From Polaromonas sp. (GTDB lineage: Bacteria > Pseudomonadota > Gammaproteobacteria > Burkholderiales > Burkholderiaceae_C), in contig NZ_JAUYEY010000007.1 in NCBI RefSeq assembly GCF_030689685.1, positions 62,001 to 126,000 of the forward strand: a stretch of 64,000 bases of DNA, written 5' to 3'. Each line of letters starts with the position of its first letter. Within the stretch, counting starts at the first letter, position 1. The notes beneath the pieces were generated by a model that made no database searches, was not told the origin of the DNA, and saw only the letters and a list, made by a program, of their open reading frames with translations. Position numbers and translations under genes: made by a program. This document shows positions 9,333 to 21,042 of the stretch, in pieces.

Positions 9333-10329
9333 GGGACGATGGTAATAGAGAAAGCCGGCTTGCCAGCAGCGTATCAAAGGCTGCAAAAAAAGCCGGCTCG
9401 GGTTCAAACAGCAGCGGCACTGCGAGGACGTCCGGCTGCCGCGGAAACAGCTTGACCGCGTCTTTTTCGGTGCAAATCAGGGTGTAGCCCTTGTCGGACG
9501 GGCGTGGGTAGCTATCAAAATCATAGTGATCGACGAGCGCCCGTGTCTGCGCGAGGGTCAGGCCGTGTGCCTGAAGCATGTCAAAAAAAGCTTGAGGTTT
9601 GGCAATGCCGGCCAGCGCAATTAATGCCGTGCTGGCCAGGCTGCTCAAGGTCACGCGGCTGCCGTCAGCGCGCAGCGCGTGGTCGGCCAGCCGCCGTGCG
9701 GCGCTGAAGCCGTGGAAGGCAGGCACAGCGCCGGTATGCAGCACCAGGTCGATGCTGGCGCCGCGCTGCGGCCAGGGTTCACGCAGCGGACCAGCCGGCA
9801 GCAACCAGCCGTTGCCGGCGCCGCGTTCGTCAAAGACGGCAATCTCGATGTCGCGCTGCAGCGCGTAATGCTGCAGGCCGTCGTCGCAGATGATGAGCTG
9901 CGTGGTCGGATGGGCCGCCAGCAGGGCGCGTGCGGCATCAACGCGGCGCGCCGCCACAAACACCGGCGCTTGCGTGGCGCGCTGGATCAGCGCAGGTTCA
10001 TCGCCCGATTGTTGCGGCGGGGTGGTCGGCAACACCTCCAGGCAGGCATCGCTGCTGCGCCCGTATCCGCGCGAGACCACGCCAGTACGGATGCCGGCCG
10101 CCTGCAAATGCTGAACCAGCGCGATCACGGTGGGCGTTTTGCCGGCGCCGCCGGCCACCACATTGCCAACCACCACCACCGGCACAGACATTTTTTCGGA
10201 GCGAAGCAGCTTGGACCGGTACAGGGCGCGGCGCAAGCGCACCAGACCGCCGAACAGCAGCGCCACCGGCCACAGCAGGCCCGCCAACGGGCCGCGCCGC
10301 AGCCAGGCCCGCTGCAGCAGCGCTTGCAC
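9313..10329 (-). CDS. lpxK: Tetraacyldisaccharide 4'-kinase
   Basis: A 338-residue inner-membrane-associated kinase that phosphorylates the 4' position of the lipid A precursor. An N-terminal hydrophobic helix (residues 14-35) is followed by the Walker A motif GGAGKTP (about 60-66), then GYGR, DDGLQH and a later HYDFDSY and CTEKDA. The start is GTG at 10329, with the TAA of exbD 2 bases upstream, indicating translational coupling. The codons for HYDFDS happen to resemble the core of the 49-bp repeat but do not align over its length. Confidence 0.95.
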   Translation of the reverse strand: MQALLQRAWLRRGPLAGLLWPVALLFGGLVRLRRALYRSKLLRSEKMSVPVVVVGNVVAGGAGKTPTVIALVQHLQAAGIRTGVVSRGYGRSSDACLEVLPTTPPQQSGDEPALIQRATQAPVFVAARRVDAARALLAAHPTTQLIICDDGLQHYALQRDIEIAVFDERGAGNGWLLPAGPLREPWPQRGASIDLVLHTGAVPAFHGFSAARRLADHALRADGSRVTLSSLASTALIALAGIAKPQAFFDMLQAHGLTLAQTRALVDHYDFDSYPRPSDKGYTLICTEKDAVKLFPRQPDVLAVPLLFEPEPAFFAAFDTLLASRLSLLPSSHGHQTA

Positions 10330-10331
10330 GT

Positions 10332-10760
10332 TTATTTGGCGCCGGCCTGGGCCGCGCTTTGGGTGGCAAAGGTGATCTGGGTCAGGCCGCTGCGCCGCGC
10401 CGCTTCCATCACCGTGATCACCGACTGGTGGGTGGCGCTGGCATCGGCGCTGATGATGATGACGCTGTCCTTGCCGGCTTTGGCTGCCGCTGTTATGGCC
10501 GCGCTCAGCGTCTCGATGCTGCGGCCGTCCACCGGCATCTTGCTGACCATGTAGCGGCCGTCGCTGCTGACGGCGACGATCACTTCCTTGGGATAGTCGC
10601 GCTGCTGGTCGGCATCGGCCACCGGGAGTTTGATCTGCAGCTCGGTGAACTTGCTGTAGGTGGTTGATAGCATCAGGAAAATCAGCACCACCAGCAACAC
10701 GTCGATGAAGGGGATCAGGTTGATCTCCGGTTCATCTCGGGAGGGGCCGTGAAACCTCAT
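10332..10760 (-). CDS. exbD: ExbD/TolR-family energy-transducing protein
   Basis: A 142-residue single-pass protein. The start [28 protein letters not shown] at 10760 is preferred; an in-frame ATG 27 bases upstream lies within a repeat. One membrane helix (about residues 16-36) carries the conserved proton-path Asp in PFIDV. The periplasmic domain ends near SAAQAGAK. With ExbB it uses the proton motive force to drive TonB-dependent or Tol-like transport. It lies between exbB and lpxK as in many Burkholderiales. Confidence 0.93.
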   Translation of the reverse strand: MRFHGPSRDEPEINLIPFIDVLLVVLIFLMLSTTYSKFTELQIKLPVADADQQRDYPKEVIVAVSSDGRYMVSKMPVDGRSIETLSAAITAAAKAGKDSVIIISADASATHQSVITVMEAARRSGLTQITFATQSAAQAGAK

Positions 10761-10775
10761 GATGTGCGCAGCGCA

Positions 10776-10929
10776 GGGCCGCCCCAAGCAAGCACAGCCC
10801 CCTCGGGGCTGGAGCCCGCGGCTCCGAACCTGCCTGCGCAGGTTTGGACGGGCGACAGAAGCGAAGGCTCCGCAGAGCAGCGGCCTGCAAGGCCTCGCGT
10901 ATTACACACAGTGAAAAGCGTGGGGGCCA
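10776..10929. repeat. GC-rich interspersed repeat, copy 1 (intergenic)
   Basis: A 154-bp unit between exbB and exbD, starting GGGCCGCCCC and ending AAGCGTGGGGGCCA. It contains short palindromes (CCCCCTCGGGG, GAGCCCGCGGCTC, AACCTGCCTGCGCAGGTT). Two shorter copies with the same ends lie inside genes at 54.3 and 61.2 kb. It separates two genes that are usually nearly adjacent. Confidence 0.75.
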
Positions 10930-11568
10930 TTATTTGCGCAGGGTATTAAGATGCCGCACAAAACGCTCGGACGCAATTTCCATTGTCAGCAGGTAGCCAT
11001 CCACTCGGGCCCGAAAATAGCGCCAAAAGATCAGCGCCGGAATCGCCACGATCAATCCAAAGGCCGTGTTGTACAGCGCAATCGAAATGCCTTGCGCGAG
11101 TTGCGCCGGGTTGCCGCCGCTGGCGCTGGCCACGCCGCCGCTGCCCGCTTGGGAGCCAAAAATCTCGATCATGCCAATGACGGTGCCCAGCAAGCCCAGC
11201 AGCGGCGCCGCCGAGGCAATGGTGGCGAGTGCCGCCAGGTAACGCTCCAGCGTGTGGGCGGCACGCCGGCCTGCACCTTCCAGCGTTGAACGCAAATCGC
11301 CTTCACTGATGCGTGGGTTGGTGTTGAGGGCGCGGAAACCGCTGGCGAGCACCTCACCGAGCAGGGAGTTTTGTTCCAGGTGCGCCACCACGTCGGTGGC
11401 AGGCACGCCATTGCGTGACACGGTGATGGCTTCGTCCAGTAATTTAGGCGGTGCGATCCGGGCGGTTTTGAGGCTGGTAAAACGCTCGATAACCAGCGCC
11501 AACGCCAAAATCGAGCAGGCAATAAGGGGCCAAATCGGCCAGCCTGCGGCTTGTATGATCGAAAACAA
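10930..11568 (-). CDS. exbB: ExbB/TolQ/MotA-family proton channel
   Basis: A 212-residue three-helix inner-membrane protein that forms the proton channel with ExbD. The frame stays open to 11763, but the conserved protein begins FSIIQAAGWPIWPLIACS. A TTG at 11568 with GGAG 8 bases upstream is therefore the most likely start; no nearby ATG fits. Helices lie near residues 10-35, about 115-140 (ATIASAAPLLGLLGTVIGMIEIF) and 160-185. The GTVIGMI motif is diagnostic. It opens the exbBD-lpxK-kdsB-adk operon. Confidence 0.92.
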   Translation of the reverse strand: MFSIIQAAGWPIWPLIACSILALALVIERFTSLKTARIAPPKLLDEAITVSRNGVPATDVVAHLEQNSLLGEVLASGFRALNTNPRISEGDLRSTLEGAGRRAAHTLERYLAALATIASAAPLLGLLGTVIGMIEIFGSQAGSGGVASASGGNPAQLAQGISIALYNTAFGLIVAIPALIFWRYFRARVDGYLLTMEIASERFVRHLNTLRK

Positions 11569-11888
11569 GGGCAAATCTCCAAGCTGATAATTGCTGTGGA
11601 TTATGGCCCACCCCGATGGGCATGCCCCGCCCTGTGTTGAGCCTCTGTTCGCTGGAGCATCGCTAACCGCCCGTAGGACATAACCCACAGAAGCTGTGCA
11701 TAACTTTGTGAGCAAGTGGTCTACGATGGGTCGCAAAGCCGCGCCAAACGGTGCATGTGACAAAACGATGAAAAAATGAGCAGGATAAAGTTATTTAAAA
11801 TCAATGGCTTACACCAACTTAGTTGATTCTCCCCAGCAAACCACGGGTTTTGCCTGCTGCCTGTGGGCCTCTGTGGAGTATTACCCGC
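11569..11888. other. Intergenic region between divergent exbB and xseA
   Basis: About 320 bases holding the promoters of the exbB operon and xseA. It contains scattered AT-rich stretches and one DnaA-box-like TGTGCATAA near 11694, but no cluster of such boxes. No gene or long repeat is seen. Confidence 0.5.
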
Positions 11889-13217
11889 ATGAAATCAGGG
11901 GGTTTAACAGTGTCTGCGTCTTTCTTCAGGTCTGAAAAGCCGATGCCCGGTGGCCGTCCGGGCGTGCGCATCTGGCCGGTCGGTTCCTTGCTGCACGCCA
12001 TCGCCGACAGTCTCGAAGCGCGTTTCAACCCGGTCGCGGTGCAGGGCGAACTCAGCGGGTTTTCGCGTTCGGCCAGCGGGCATTGTTATTTTTCGCTGAA
12101 GGACGAGCAGGGCCAGATCCGCTGCGCCATGTTCCGGCGCGCCGCTGGCCTGCTGGATTTTTCGCCGCGCGATGGGCAGTTGGTCGAGGTGCGCGGACGG
12201 CTCGGCGTTTACGAGCCGCGCGGTGAGCTGCAACTGGTGGTCGAGTCCATGCAGCAGGCTGGAGAAGGCAATCTGTTCGAGCGTTTTGTCCAGCTCAAGA
12301 ACAAGCTCGAAGCCGAGGGCCTGTTCGATGCTGCCCGCAAGCGGAACTTGCCCTTGCTGCCAACAGCCATCGGGGTGGTGACCTCGCTGGGTGCTGCGGC
12401 CCTGCACGACGTCGTGACCGCCTTGCAGCGCCGCGCGCCGCATATTCCGGTCGTGATCTACCCGGCCAGTGTGCAGGGCGCGCAGGCGCCCGAAGCGTTG
12501 CGCCAGGCCTTGCGCGAGGCCTATGAACGCGCCGAGGTCGATGTGCTGCTGCTGGTGCGCGGCGGCGGCGCCATGGAAGACCTCTGGGCTTTCAACGACG
12601 AGCAATTGGCACGCCTGATCGTGGCCGCGCCTATGCCGGTGGTTTGCGGTGTCGGCCATGAAACTGATTTCACGATTGCCGACTTTTGTGCCGACCTGCG
12701 CGCGCCGACCCCGACGGCCGCCGCCGAGCTGTGTGCTCAGCCGCAAAAGGCCTGGCTGGGGGAACTGGACGATCTGCAGGATCGGCTGCATTTCGGCGTC
12801 GAGCGGCAACTGCAGGCCAGCAACCAGCGGCTGGACTGGGCTGCGGCACGTGTCAGCCGGCCCTCGCACCTGGTCACGCGCCAGCATGCGCGCCTGGCCG
12901 GCCACGCGCAGGGCCTGCGCCATGCGCTGCATACCGGCATCCAGCACAAAAAAAACGCCTTGCAGGCCTTGGGCCTGGCGTTTCCCCAGGCACTTGGACG
13001 AGCAGCTCAGCAGCACCAGCGCCGGCTCGAGCGTGCGCAACTGCGACTGGCGCCGCTGAACCCGACGCTGGTGCTGCAACGCGGTTATGCCTGGCTCGCC
13101 GACATGCAGGGTCAGGCCGTCACCCGTGTCGCCGACACCGCGTCCGGCCAGGCCCTGCGCGCTACCCTTGCCGACGGCGAGGTCGATTTGACCGTTTCCG
13201 CAGCGCGGCTGATTTAG
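11889..13217 (+). CDS. xseA: Exodeoxyribonuclease VII large subunit
   Basis: The catalytic subunit of exonuclease VII, which degrades single-stranded DNA from both ends. From the preferred ATG at 11889 (GGAG 10 bases upstream) it is 442 residues. An N-terminal OB-fold ([51 protein letters not shown]) is followed by the catalytic domain with [35 protein letters not shown] and [17 protein letters not shown] Gln/Arg-rich coiled coil and a C-terminal hairpin motif (LQRGYAWL) complete it. The frame is open up to 11823, so a longer start cannot be excluded. The sodB gene follows. Confidence 0.94.
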   Translation: MKSGGLTVSASFFRSEKPMPGGRPGVRIWPVGSLLHAIADSLEARFNPVAVQGELSGFSRSASGHCYFSLKDEQGQIRCAMFRRAAGLLDFSPRDGQLVEVRGRLGVYEPRGELQLVVESMQQAGEGNLFERFVQLKNKLEAEGLFDAARKRNLPLLPTAIGVVTSLGAAALHDVVTALQRRAPHIPVVIYPASVQGAQAPEALRQALREAYERAEVDVLLLVRGGGAMEDLWAFNDEQLARLIVAAPMPVVCGVGHETDFTIADFCADLRAPTPTAAAELCAQPQKAWLGELDDLQDRLHFGVERQLQASNQRLDWAAARVSRPSHLVTRQHARLAGHAQGLRHALHTGIQHKKNALQALGLAFPQALGRAAQQHQRRLERAQLRLAPLNPTLVLQRGYAWLADMQGQAVTRVADTASGQALRATLADGEVDLTVSAARLI

Positions 13218-13300
13218 TTTTTTACAATGGCTGTGACAAGCCGCCCTTATCATCCCACCAGCTTCACAACATCACCACAACACCCCACAAGGAAAAAACA

Positions 13301-13882
13301 ATGGAACACAAACTGCCCCCACTGCCTTACGCTATCGACGCCCTGGCGCCGCATTACAGCCAGGAAGCCTTTGAGTATCACCACGGCAAGCACCACAACG
13401 CCTATGTGGTGAACCTCAACAACCTGCAGAAAGGCACCGAGTTCGAAGCCATGACGCTCGAAGAGATCGTCAAAAAATCCAGCGGCGGCGTGTACAACAA
13501 TGCCGCCCAGATCTGGAACCACACCTTCTTCTGGAGCTGCATGAAGCCCGCCGGCGGTGGCGAGCCTTCTGGCGCGCTGGCTGCGGCCATCAACGCCAAG
13601 TTCGGCTCCTATGCCGCATTCAAGGAAGCCTTCGTCAAGTCCGCTGTGGGCAATTTCGGCTCCGGCTGGACCTGGCTGGTGAAAAAGGCCGACGGCAGCG
13701 TCGACATCGTCAATACCGGCCCGGCCGGTACACCGCTGACCACTGCCGACAAAGCGCTGATGACCGTCGATGTCTGGGAGCATGCCTACTACATCGACTA
13801 CCGCAATATGCGCCCCAAGTTTGTCGAGACTTTCCTGTCCAACCTGGTGAACTGGTCGTTCGCCGAAGCCAACTTCGCCTGA
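13301..13882 (+). CDS. sodB: Iron superoxide dismutase
   Basis: A 193-residue cytoplasmic enzyme that converts superoxide to peroxide and oxygen. The metal ligands fall at the canonical positions His27, His74, Asp157 and His161 ([24 protein letters not shown]). GSGWTWLV is the family signature, and the residue pattern favours Fe over Mn. The start [15 protein letters not shown] has AAGGA upstream; the frame extends far upstream inside xseA but that part is a shadow. A hairpin terminator follows within 15 bases of the stop. Confidence 0.97.
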   Translation: MEHKLPPLPYAIDALAPHYSQEAFEYHHGKHHNAYVVNLNNLQKGTEFEAMTLEEIVKKSSGGVYNNAAQIWNHTFFWSCMKPAGGGEPSGALAAAINAKFGSYAAFKEAFVKSAVGNFGSGWTWLVKKADGSVDIVNTGPAGTPLTTADKALMTVDVWEHAYYIDYRNMRPKFVETFLSNLVNWSFAEANFA

Positions 13883-13895
13883 GTCGCCCCGTGCA

Positions 13896-13926
13896 TAAAA
13901 AAGCTGGCTTCGTGCCGGCTTTTTTT
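13896..13926 (+). terminator. Intrinsic terminator after sodB
   Basis: AGCTGGC, loop TTCGT, GCCGGCT with one G-U pair, preceded by A's and followed by seven T's. The symmetric A and T runs would also let it act on the convergent DUF192 gene. Confidence 0.85.
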
Positions 13927-13955
13927 AGGGCGACGGAACAGACGCTGGTCAGCGT

Positions 13956-14441
13956 TCAGCGGTTTTTTTCGAACGGTGGGCCTGAGAGTTTGCTGCCGGC
14001 CTTGATGCCTTTTTTGGCGAACCAGCCCACATTCATCTCCAGCACATAACGCACCGGTTTGTCCGAGCAATGCGAGTCGGTGGTTTGCGGCTTCATGTCA
14101 GCCAGGTTCACGATGACGCCATCGTCTGCGACAAAGGCTGCGGTCAGCGGCAGCAAGGTGTTTTTCATCCAGAAGCACTGCTTGGTGGGCTCTTCAAACA
14201 CAAACAGCATGCCTTCGGTTTGCGGCATGTTCTTGCGAAACATCAGGCCGATTTGGCGTTGCTCTGGCGTCTGCGCGACTTGTGCATCGATCTGGTGCAT
14301 GCCCGCAGACAGCTTGACCCGCGGCAGCTTCATTTGTGGGTTCTCCTGCGCCATGGCGGGCGCTAATGCCGCGATGAAAAAGGCCGATGCGCAGAGCAGG
14401 GCGCGGGCGTTGTGGCGGCCGGAGTCAGTTTTTAGGAGCAT
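13956..14441 (-). CDS. Exported DUF192 protein
   Basis: A 161-residue protein with an N-terminal signal peptide (about residues 12-31, LLCASAFFIAALAPAMAQ) and a DUF192 domain. Hallmarks are QRQIGLMFRKNMP, GMLFVFEEPTKQCFWMKNTLLPLTAAFV and the C-terminal VLEMNVGWFAKKGIKAGSKL. DUF192 proteins are small beta-barrel periplasmic or lipid-facing proteins with no established enzymatic role. It is transcribed convergently with sodB. Confidence 0.9.
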   Translation of the reverse strand: MLLKTDSGRHNARALLCASAFFIAALAPAMAQENPQMKLPRVKLSAGMHQIDAQVAQTPEQRQIGLMFRKNMPQTEGMLFVFEEPTKQCFWMKNTLLPLTAAFVADDGVIVNLADMKPQTTDSHCSDKPVRYVLEMNVGWFAKKGIKAGSKLSGPPFEKNR

Positions 14442-14490
14442 GAAGTCACCATAAGTCGATCGTTCGGAAAATCAGCATAAACGACGGCCA

Positions 14491-14517
14491 TAAAAAATGC
14501 CCGCAGGGCGGGCATTC
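14491..14517 (-). terminator. Intrinsic terminator of the Ala/Lys-rich protein gene
   Basis: On the minus strand it reads AATGCCCGC, loop CCT, GCGGGCATT with a following T-run. It lies 18 bases after the stop codon of the Ala/Lys-rich gene. Confidence 0.85.
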
Positions 14518-14534
14518 TGGTCCGGCGCGAAGAA

Positions 14535-14873
14535 TTATTTCTTGGCAGCAGCGGCTTTGTCTTCTTTAGCTTTTTTAGCGGCAGCAGCTTTGTCTTCCTT
14601 GGCTTTCTTGACCGCAGCGGCTTTTTCGGCCTTGGCAGCTTTGGCAGCAGCAGCTTTGTCTTCTTTGGCCTTTTTGGCGGCAGCAGCTTTTTCAGCTTTA
14701 GCGGCCTTGGCGTCAACCTTGGGAGCTGGCATGGCAGGCGTTGCTGGGGTAGCAGGTGTTGCCGGAGTCGCTGGCATTGCAGGCTTGGCCGGTTGTGCGG
14801 GCTGGGCAGGAGTTTGCGCGAAAACACCAACGGCAAAAAGGCCCGCGATCAGGGTAGCGATAACTTTGTTCAT
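14535..14873 (-). CDS. Exported Ala/Lys/Pro-rich repeat protein
   Basis: A 112-residue low-complexity protein. The start at 14873 (MNKVIATLIAGLFAVGVFAQ) follows an AGAGGAA Shine-Dalgarno and gives a clean signal peptide; upstream ATGs lack one. After a Pro/Ala segment of ATP repeats (residues 20-50) come tandem repeats of the type KAKEDKAAAAK and KAEKAAA. They should form a highly charged helix like those of TolA stalks or histone H1-like proteins. Repeat-number change by slippage is likely. Function unknown. Confidence 0.75.
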   Translation of the reverse strand: MNKVIATLIAGLFAVGVFAQTPAQPAQPAKPAMPATPATPATPATPAMPAPKVDAKAAKAEKAAAAKKAKEDKAAAAKAAKAEKAAAVKKAKEDKAAAAKKAKEDKAAAAKK

Positions 14874-15082
14874 GTGAGTTCCTCTGTAGGATGTATTGTC
14901 AGGAATGGACCCCGGAAATCCCCGAGGTATTACTGTAACGGGGACCGTTTGCAAACGGTTGACACGGCGCCTGCTGAAAACGGTGCTGCATCTTTTTGCG
15001 GCTAGAATTTAGGGGTTACCACCTAAGCTGCCACAAGCAGCTTTTTCATTGCCAATCCAGCGCTTACCGGAGACTTTTCCAC

Positions 15083-16336
15083 ATGTACCAGCACATCAAG
15101 GTGCCCGCCCAGGGTCAGAAAATCACTGTCAATGCCGACAATTCGCTGAATGTTCCGGACGAGCCGGTCATTCCGTTCATTGAAGGCGATGGCACGGGCG
15201 CGGATATCACGCCGGTCATGCTCAAGGTGGTCGATGCGGCGGTGGCCAAAGCCTATGGCGGCAAGAAAAAGATCCACTGGATGGAAGTGTATGCGGGTGA
15301 AAAATCGACCAAAGTCTACGGTCCCGACGTCTGGCTGCCGGAAGAAACCCTGGCTGCAGTCAAGGACTATGTGGTGTCCATCAAGGGCCCGCTGACCACG
15401 CCCGTCGGCGGTGGCATCCGCTCGCTCAACGTGGCGCTGCGCCAGGAGCTGGACCTCTACGTTTGCCTGCGTCCCATCCAGTACTTTGCCGGCGTGCCAT
15501 CACCCGTGAAAGAGCCGCACAAGACCAACATGGTGATCTTCCGTGAAAACTCGGAAGACATCTACGCCGGCATCGAGTTCGAAGCCGAGTCCGACAAGGC
15601 CAAAAAACTCATCAAGTTCCTGCAGGACGAGATGGGCGTCAAGAAAATACGCTTTCCCAACACCTCCGGCATCGGCATCAAGCCGGTGTCGCGCGAAGGC
15701 ACCGAGCGCCTGGTGCGCAAGGCCCTGCAGTACACCATCGACAATGACAAGCCCAGCCTGACCATCGTGCACAAGGGCAACATCATGAAGTTCACCGAAG
15801 GTGGCTTCCGTGACTGGGCTTATGCGCTGGCTGCGAAGGAATTCGGCGCGGTCGAGATCGACGGCGGCCCGTGGATGAAGTTCAAGAACCCGAAGACCGG
15901 CAAGGACATCACGGTCAAGGACAGCATTGCCGATGCCTTTCTGCAGCAAATTTTGCTGCGCCCGGCCGAATACTCGGTCATTGCGACCTTGAACCTCAAC
16001 GGCGACTACGTGTCCGACGCGCTGGCCGCCCAGGTAGGTGGCATCGGCATCGCCCCCGGCGCCAACCTGAGCGACACCATCGCCATGTTTGAAGCCACCC
16101 ACGGCACGGCCCCCAAATACGCCGGCAAGGACTATGTGAACCCCGGTTCCGAAATCCTGTCGGCAGAAATGATGCTGCGTCACATGGGCTGGACCAAAGC
16201 CGCCGACCTGATCATCAGCTCGATGGAAAAATCCATCGCGTCGAAAAAGGTCACCTACGACTTCGCCCGCCTGATGGAGGGCGCGACTCAGGTCAGCTGT
16301 TCCGGTTTCGGCCAGGTGATGATCGACCACATGTAA
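15083..16336 (+). CDS. icd: NADP-dependent isocitrate dehydrogenase
   Basis: A 417-residue TCA-cycle enzyme that oxidises isocitrate to 2-oxoglutarate, nearly the same length as the E. coli enzyme (416). Visible landmarks are [15 protein letters not shown], the substrate loop [23 protein letters not shown] (the Ser phosphorylated in E. coli is retained), [14 protein letters not shown], and the nucleotide-binding [24 protein letters not shown] lies upstream of the ATG at 15083; the frame opens earlier, at 14996, without support. A strong terminator follows. Confidence 0.97.
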   Translation: MYQHIKVPAQGQKITVNADNSLNVPDEPVIPFIEGDGTGADITPVMLKVVDAAVAKAYGGKKKIHWMEVYAGEKSTKVYGPDVWLPEETLAAVKDYVVSIKGPLTTPVGGGIRSLNVALRQELDLYVCLRPIQYFAGVPSPVKEPHKTNMVIFRENSEDIYAGIEFEAESDKAKKLIKFLQDEMGVKKIRFPNTSGIGIKPVSREGTERLVRKALQYTIDNDKPSLTIVHKGNIMKFTEGGFRDWAYALAAKEFGAVEIDGGPWMKFKNPKTGKDITVKDSIADAFLQQILLRPAEYSVIATLNLNGDYVSDALAAQVGGIGIAPGANLSDTIAMFEATHGTAPKYAGKDYVNPGSEILSAEMMLRHMGWTKAADLIISSMEKSIASKKVTYDFARLMEGATQVSCSGFGQVMIDHM

Positions 16337-16385
16337 AGACGTGGCCGCTGCCCGATGGTTTGCAAATCGGCAGCCGCACAGCACA

Positions 16386-16419
16386 ACCGCTCCTGGCGCA
16401 GGCCGGAGCGGTTTTTTTT
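16386..16419 (+). terminator. Intrinsic terminator after icd
   Basis: ACCGCTCC, an 11-base loop, GGAGCGGT and a run of T's, about 50 bases after the icd stop. Confidence 0.85.
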
Positions 16420-16522
16420 ATGGGTCTTATAAAAGTCAATTGCCGGTCCTTGAATGTCGCGTTCCCGCCACCAATTTCCTTATGTACCGCGCCGGGCAAT
16501 TTCGCTCGCTAGAATGAATTCC

Positions 16523-16891
16523 ATGGCAACCCAACCCCCCAAGCCTCCCGCACCGCCCAAGGCCCCGGCCTTCAAGCCCGATGGTGCCAATGGTGGGGAT
16601 TCGGTCGTGCTGGAGCGGCGTCCGCAGAAGACCAAGCCGCCGCAAATGTTTCAGGTGGTGCTGCTCAACGACGACTACACCCCGATGGAGTTTGTGGTCG
16701 AGGTGATTCAGGAGTTTTTCAATAAAGACCGGGAAACCGCCACGCAGATCATGCTGAAGATCCACCTTGACGGCAAAGGTGTGTGCGGCGTGTTTTCCAA
16801 GGATGTGGCGTCCACCAAGGTCGACCAGGTGACCGAAGCCGCGCGGAAAAGTGGCCATCCGCTGCAGTGTGTTTGCGAGCCCATTGAATAA
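16523..16891 (+). CDS. clpS: ClpS adaptor protein
   Basis: A 122-residue N-degron adaptor that delivers substrates with bulky N-terminal residues to ClpAP. After a Pro-rich leader, the ClpS core shows [24 protein letters not shown], whose Asp-Asp and Met line the N-degron pocket. [16 protein letters not shown] and the clpA-contacting C-terminus follow. Two ATGs lie close together (16514 and 16523) and neither has a clear Shine-Dalgarno; I chose the second because family members usually begin MAT. clpA follows 85 bases later. Confidence 0.94.
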   Translation: MATQPPKPPAPPKAPAFKPDGANGGDSVVLERRPQKTKPPQMFQVVLLNDDYTPMEFVVEVIQEFFNKDRETATQIMLKIHLDGKGVCGVFSKDVASTKVDQVTEAARKSGHPLQCVCEPIE

Positions 16892-16976
16892 TCGCCGAAT
16901 CAGCCCCTATTTTCGACATCAGCCGCCCCCCGATACCTCTCCCAGATACCCCAGCAGCAAGCCGAAAGGAAACGCA

Positions 16977-19313
<2,337 letters not shown>

Positions 19314-19328
19314 AGCGGGCGCAGGTTC

Positions 19329-19364
19329 AAAAAGGCCGGTAGCATGGCGCTACCGGTCTTTTTC
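19329..19364 (+). terminator. Intrinsic terminator after clpA
   Basis: AAAGGCCGGTAGC, loop ATGGC, GCTACCGGTC and T's. It ends 5 bases before a copy of the 49-bp repeat. Confidence 0.85.
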
Positions 19365-19368
19365 ATTT

Positions 19369-19417
19369 GCTCCTGAAATCATAGCATCTCGCGCCCATTC
19401 GCTATGGGCTAGAGGCC
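19369..19417 (+). repeat. 49-bp interspersed repeat, copy 3 (intergenic)
   Basis: GCTCCTGAAATCATAGCATC start and GGGCTAGAGGCC end, ungapped with the other copies. It lies between the clpA terminator and the sbcB start. Confidence 0.85.
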
Positions 19418-19454
19418 TTTTTTATACATAAACCTGGTTGACAAGCATCCCTCC

Positions 19455-20924
19455 ATGGCGACACACACCTTTCTCTGGCACGACTACGAAACCTTTGGCC
19501 TGAACACGCGGCGCGACCGGCCCGCGCAGTTTGCCGGCATACGCACCGACGCCGAGCTCAACGAGATCGGCGAGCCGCTGATGATCTACTGCCAGCCGGC
19601 GCGCGACTACCTGCCTGACCCGGCGTCCTGCCTGATCACCGGCATCACGCCGCAGTTGTGTCTGAAGCGCGGCCTGCCCGAGCATGAATTTGCCAGCCGC
19701 ATTGAAGCCGTGCTGGCGCAGCCGGGCACCATCGGCGTGGGTTACAACACCATCCGTTTCGACGACGAAGTCACACGCCACCTGTTTTGGCGCAATCTGA
19801 TCGACCCTTACGCGCGCGAGTGGCAAAACGACTGCGGCCGCTGGGACCTGCTCGACGTGGTGCGTATGGCTTATGCCTTGCGGCCCGAAGGTATTCAATG
19901 GCCGATGAAGCCCGATGAACGCCGCCCCGATGCGCCGGGGGCCTTGCGCCCCAGCTTCAAGCTCGAAGACCTGGCGCGCGCCAACGGCCTGCTCCACGAG
20001 TCGGCGCACGACGCGCTGTCCGACGTGCGCGCGACGGTTGCGCTGGCGCGGCTGATCCGACAGGCGCAACCGCGGCTGTTCGACTTCTGTCTGTCGCTGC
20101 ACAAAAAGGACCGCGTGGCCGCCGAGCTGGGCCTGCCCACCAGCCCGCAAACCGCGCAGCCGTTTTTGCATGTGACGGGCATGTTCGCACCCGAAAAAGG
20201 CTGCCTGGCCGTGATGTGGCCGCTGGCCATGCACCCGTCCAACAAGAACGAGCTGCTGGCCTGGGACCTCGCTTACGATCCCGACGAGTTGCCGCTGCTC
20301 GACGTCGCCACCTTGCGCCAGCGCCTGTTCAGCAAAAGCGCCGACTTGCCCGAAGGCGTGGCGCGCTTGCCCATCAAGTCGGTCCACCTGAACAAATCAC
20401 CGATGGTGGTGCGTAGGCTGGCAACGCTCAGCCATGCGATGGCGGCCAAGTGGGGCATTGACATCGAAGCCGCCCTGCGCCACGCCGAAAAAGCCGCCAG
20501 CCTGCCCGACATGAGCGCGGTCTGGCCCGAGGTGTTTGCACGGCCCAAAGAGGGTGTGCCCGATGTGGACGAAGATCTGTACGGCGGCTTCATCAACAAC
20601 GACGACAGGCGCCGGCTCAACAAGCTGCGCGGCCTGGCGCCGGCAGAACTCGCGCTCAGCCGCACCGGCTTTGACGACGAGCGGCTGCAAGAGCTGGTGT
20701 TTCGTTACCGCGCGCGCAACTTCGAGACCACGCTGTCACCGGAACATGCCGAACGCTGGGAAGCACACCGCGCGGCGCGCTTGCTCGAAGGCGAGGGTGG
20801 AGCGCGCAATGTCGATGCGTTTTTGGCCGAGCTTGATGTGTTGTCGGAAACGGCGGATGAGCGCGGGGAGGCGGTACTGGGGGCGCTGTATGAGTATGCG
20901 GAGATGGTGGCGCCGGAGGTGTGA
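19455..20924 (+). CDS. sbcB: Exonuclease I
   Basis: A 489-residue 3'-5' single-strand DNA exonuclease involved in recombination and mismatch repair. The DEDD-type catalytic core begins at once (FLWHDYETFG, residues 6-15). ITGITPQ, GYNTIRFDDEVTRHLFWRN and the HDALSDVRATVALARLI block (Exo III motif with the general-base His) follow. The SH3-like and C-terminal domains typical of exonuclease I occupy the remainder. The gene stands alone. Confidence 0.96.
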   Translation: MATHTFLWHDYETFGLNTRRDRPAQFAGIRTDAELNEIGEPLMIYCQPARDYLPDPASCLITGITPQLCLKRGLPEHEFASRIEAVLAQPGTIGVGYNTIRFDDEVTRHLFWRNLIDPYAREWQNDCGRWDLLDVVRMAYALRPEGIQWPMKPDERRPDAPGALRPSFKLEDLARANGLLHESAHDALSDVRATVALARLIRQAQPRLFDFCLSLHKKDRVAAELGLPTSPQTAQPFLHVTGMFAPEKGCLAVMWPLAMHPSNKNELLAWDLAYDPDELPLLDVATLRQRLFSKSADLPEGVARLPIKSVHLNKSPMVVRRLATLSHAMAAKWGIDIEAALRHAEKAASLPDMSAVWPEVFARPKEGVPDVDEDLYGGFINNDDRRRLNKLRGLAPAELALSRTGFDDERLQELVFRYRARNFETTLSPEHAERWEAHRAARLLEGEGGARNVDAFLAELDVLSETADERGEAVLGALYEYAEMVAPEV

Positions 20925-21042
20925 CCGTGAAGACATGCTGTCCGGGCAGAGGGGGCTTTTTTTAGAGCTGCCGAGCCAGGCTTGAGATGGGTTGAAAGTT
21001 CGATTTAATGCTCGAGGTGCAAGGGAGGACCTGGCGGGCACC

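Noticed and set aside
9510-9563. GCTATCAAAATCATAG inside lpxK looks like the 49-bp repeat
   Set aside because: The match covers only the first 16 bases, and the later GGGT...AGGCC needs a 5-base gap. The codons encode HYDFDS, a motif expected in LpxK, so it is probably coincidence.
11690-11702. DnaA-box-like TGTGCATAA between exbB and xseA
   Set aside because: A single box without a cluster, AT-rich unwinding element or dnaA/dnaN neighbours; not an origin.
11904-13253. 449-residue minus-strand frame opposite xseA
   Set aside because: xseA is certain from its motifs; the antisense frame has no recognisable domain.
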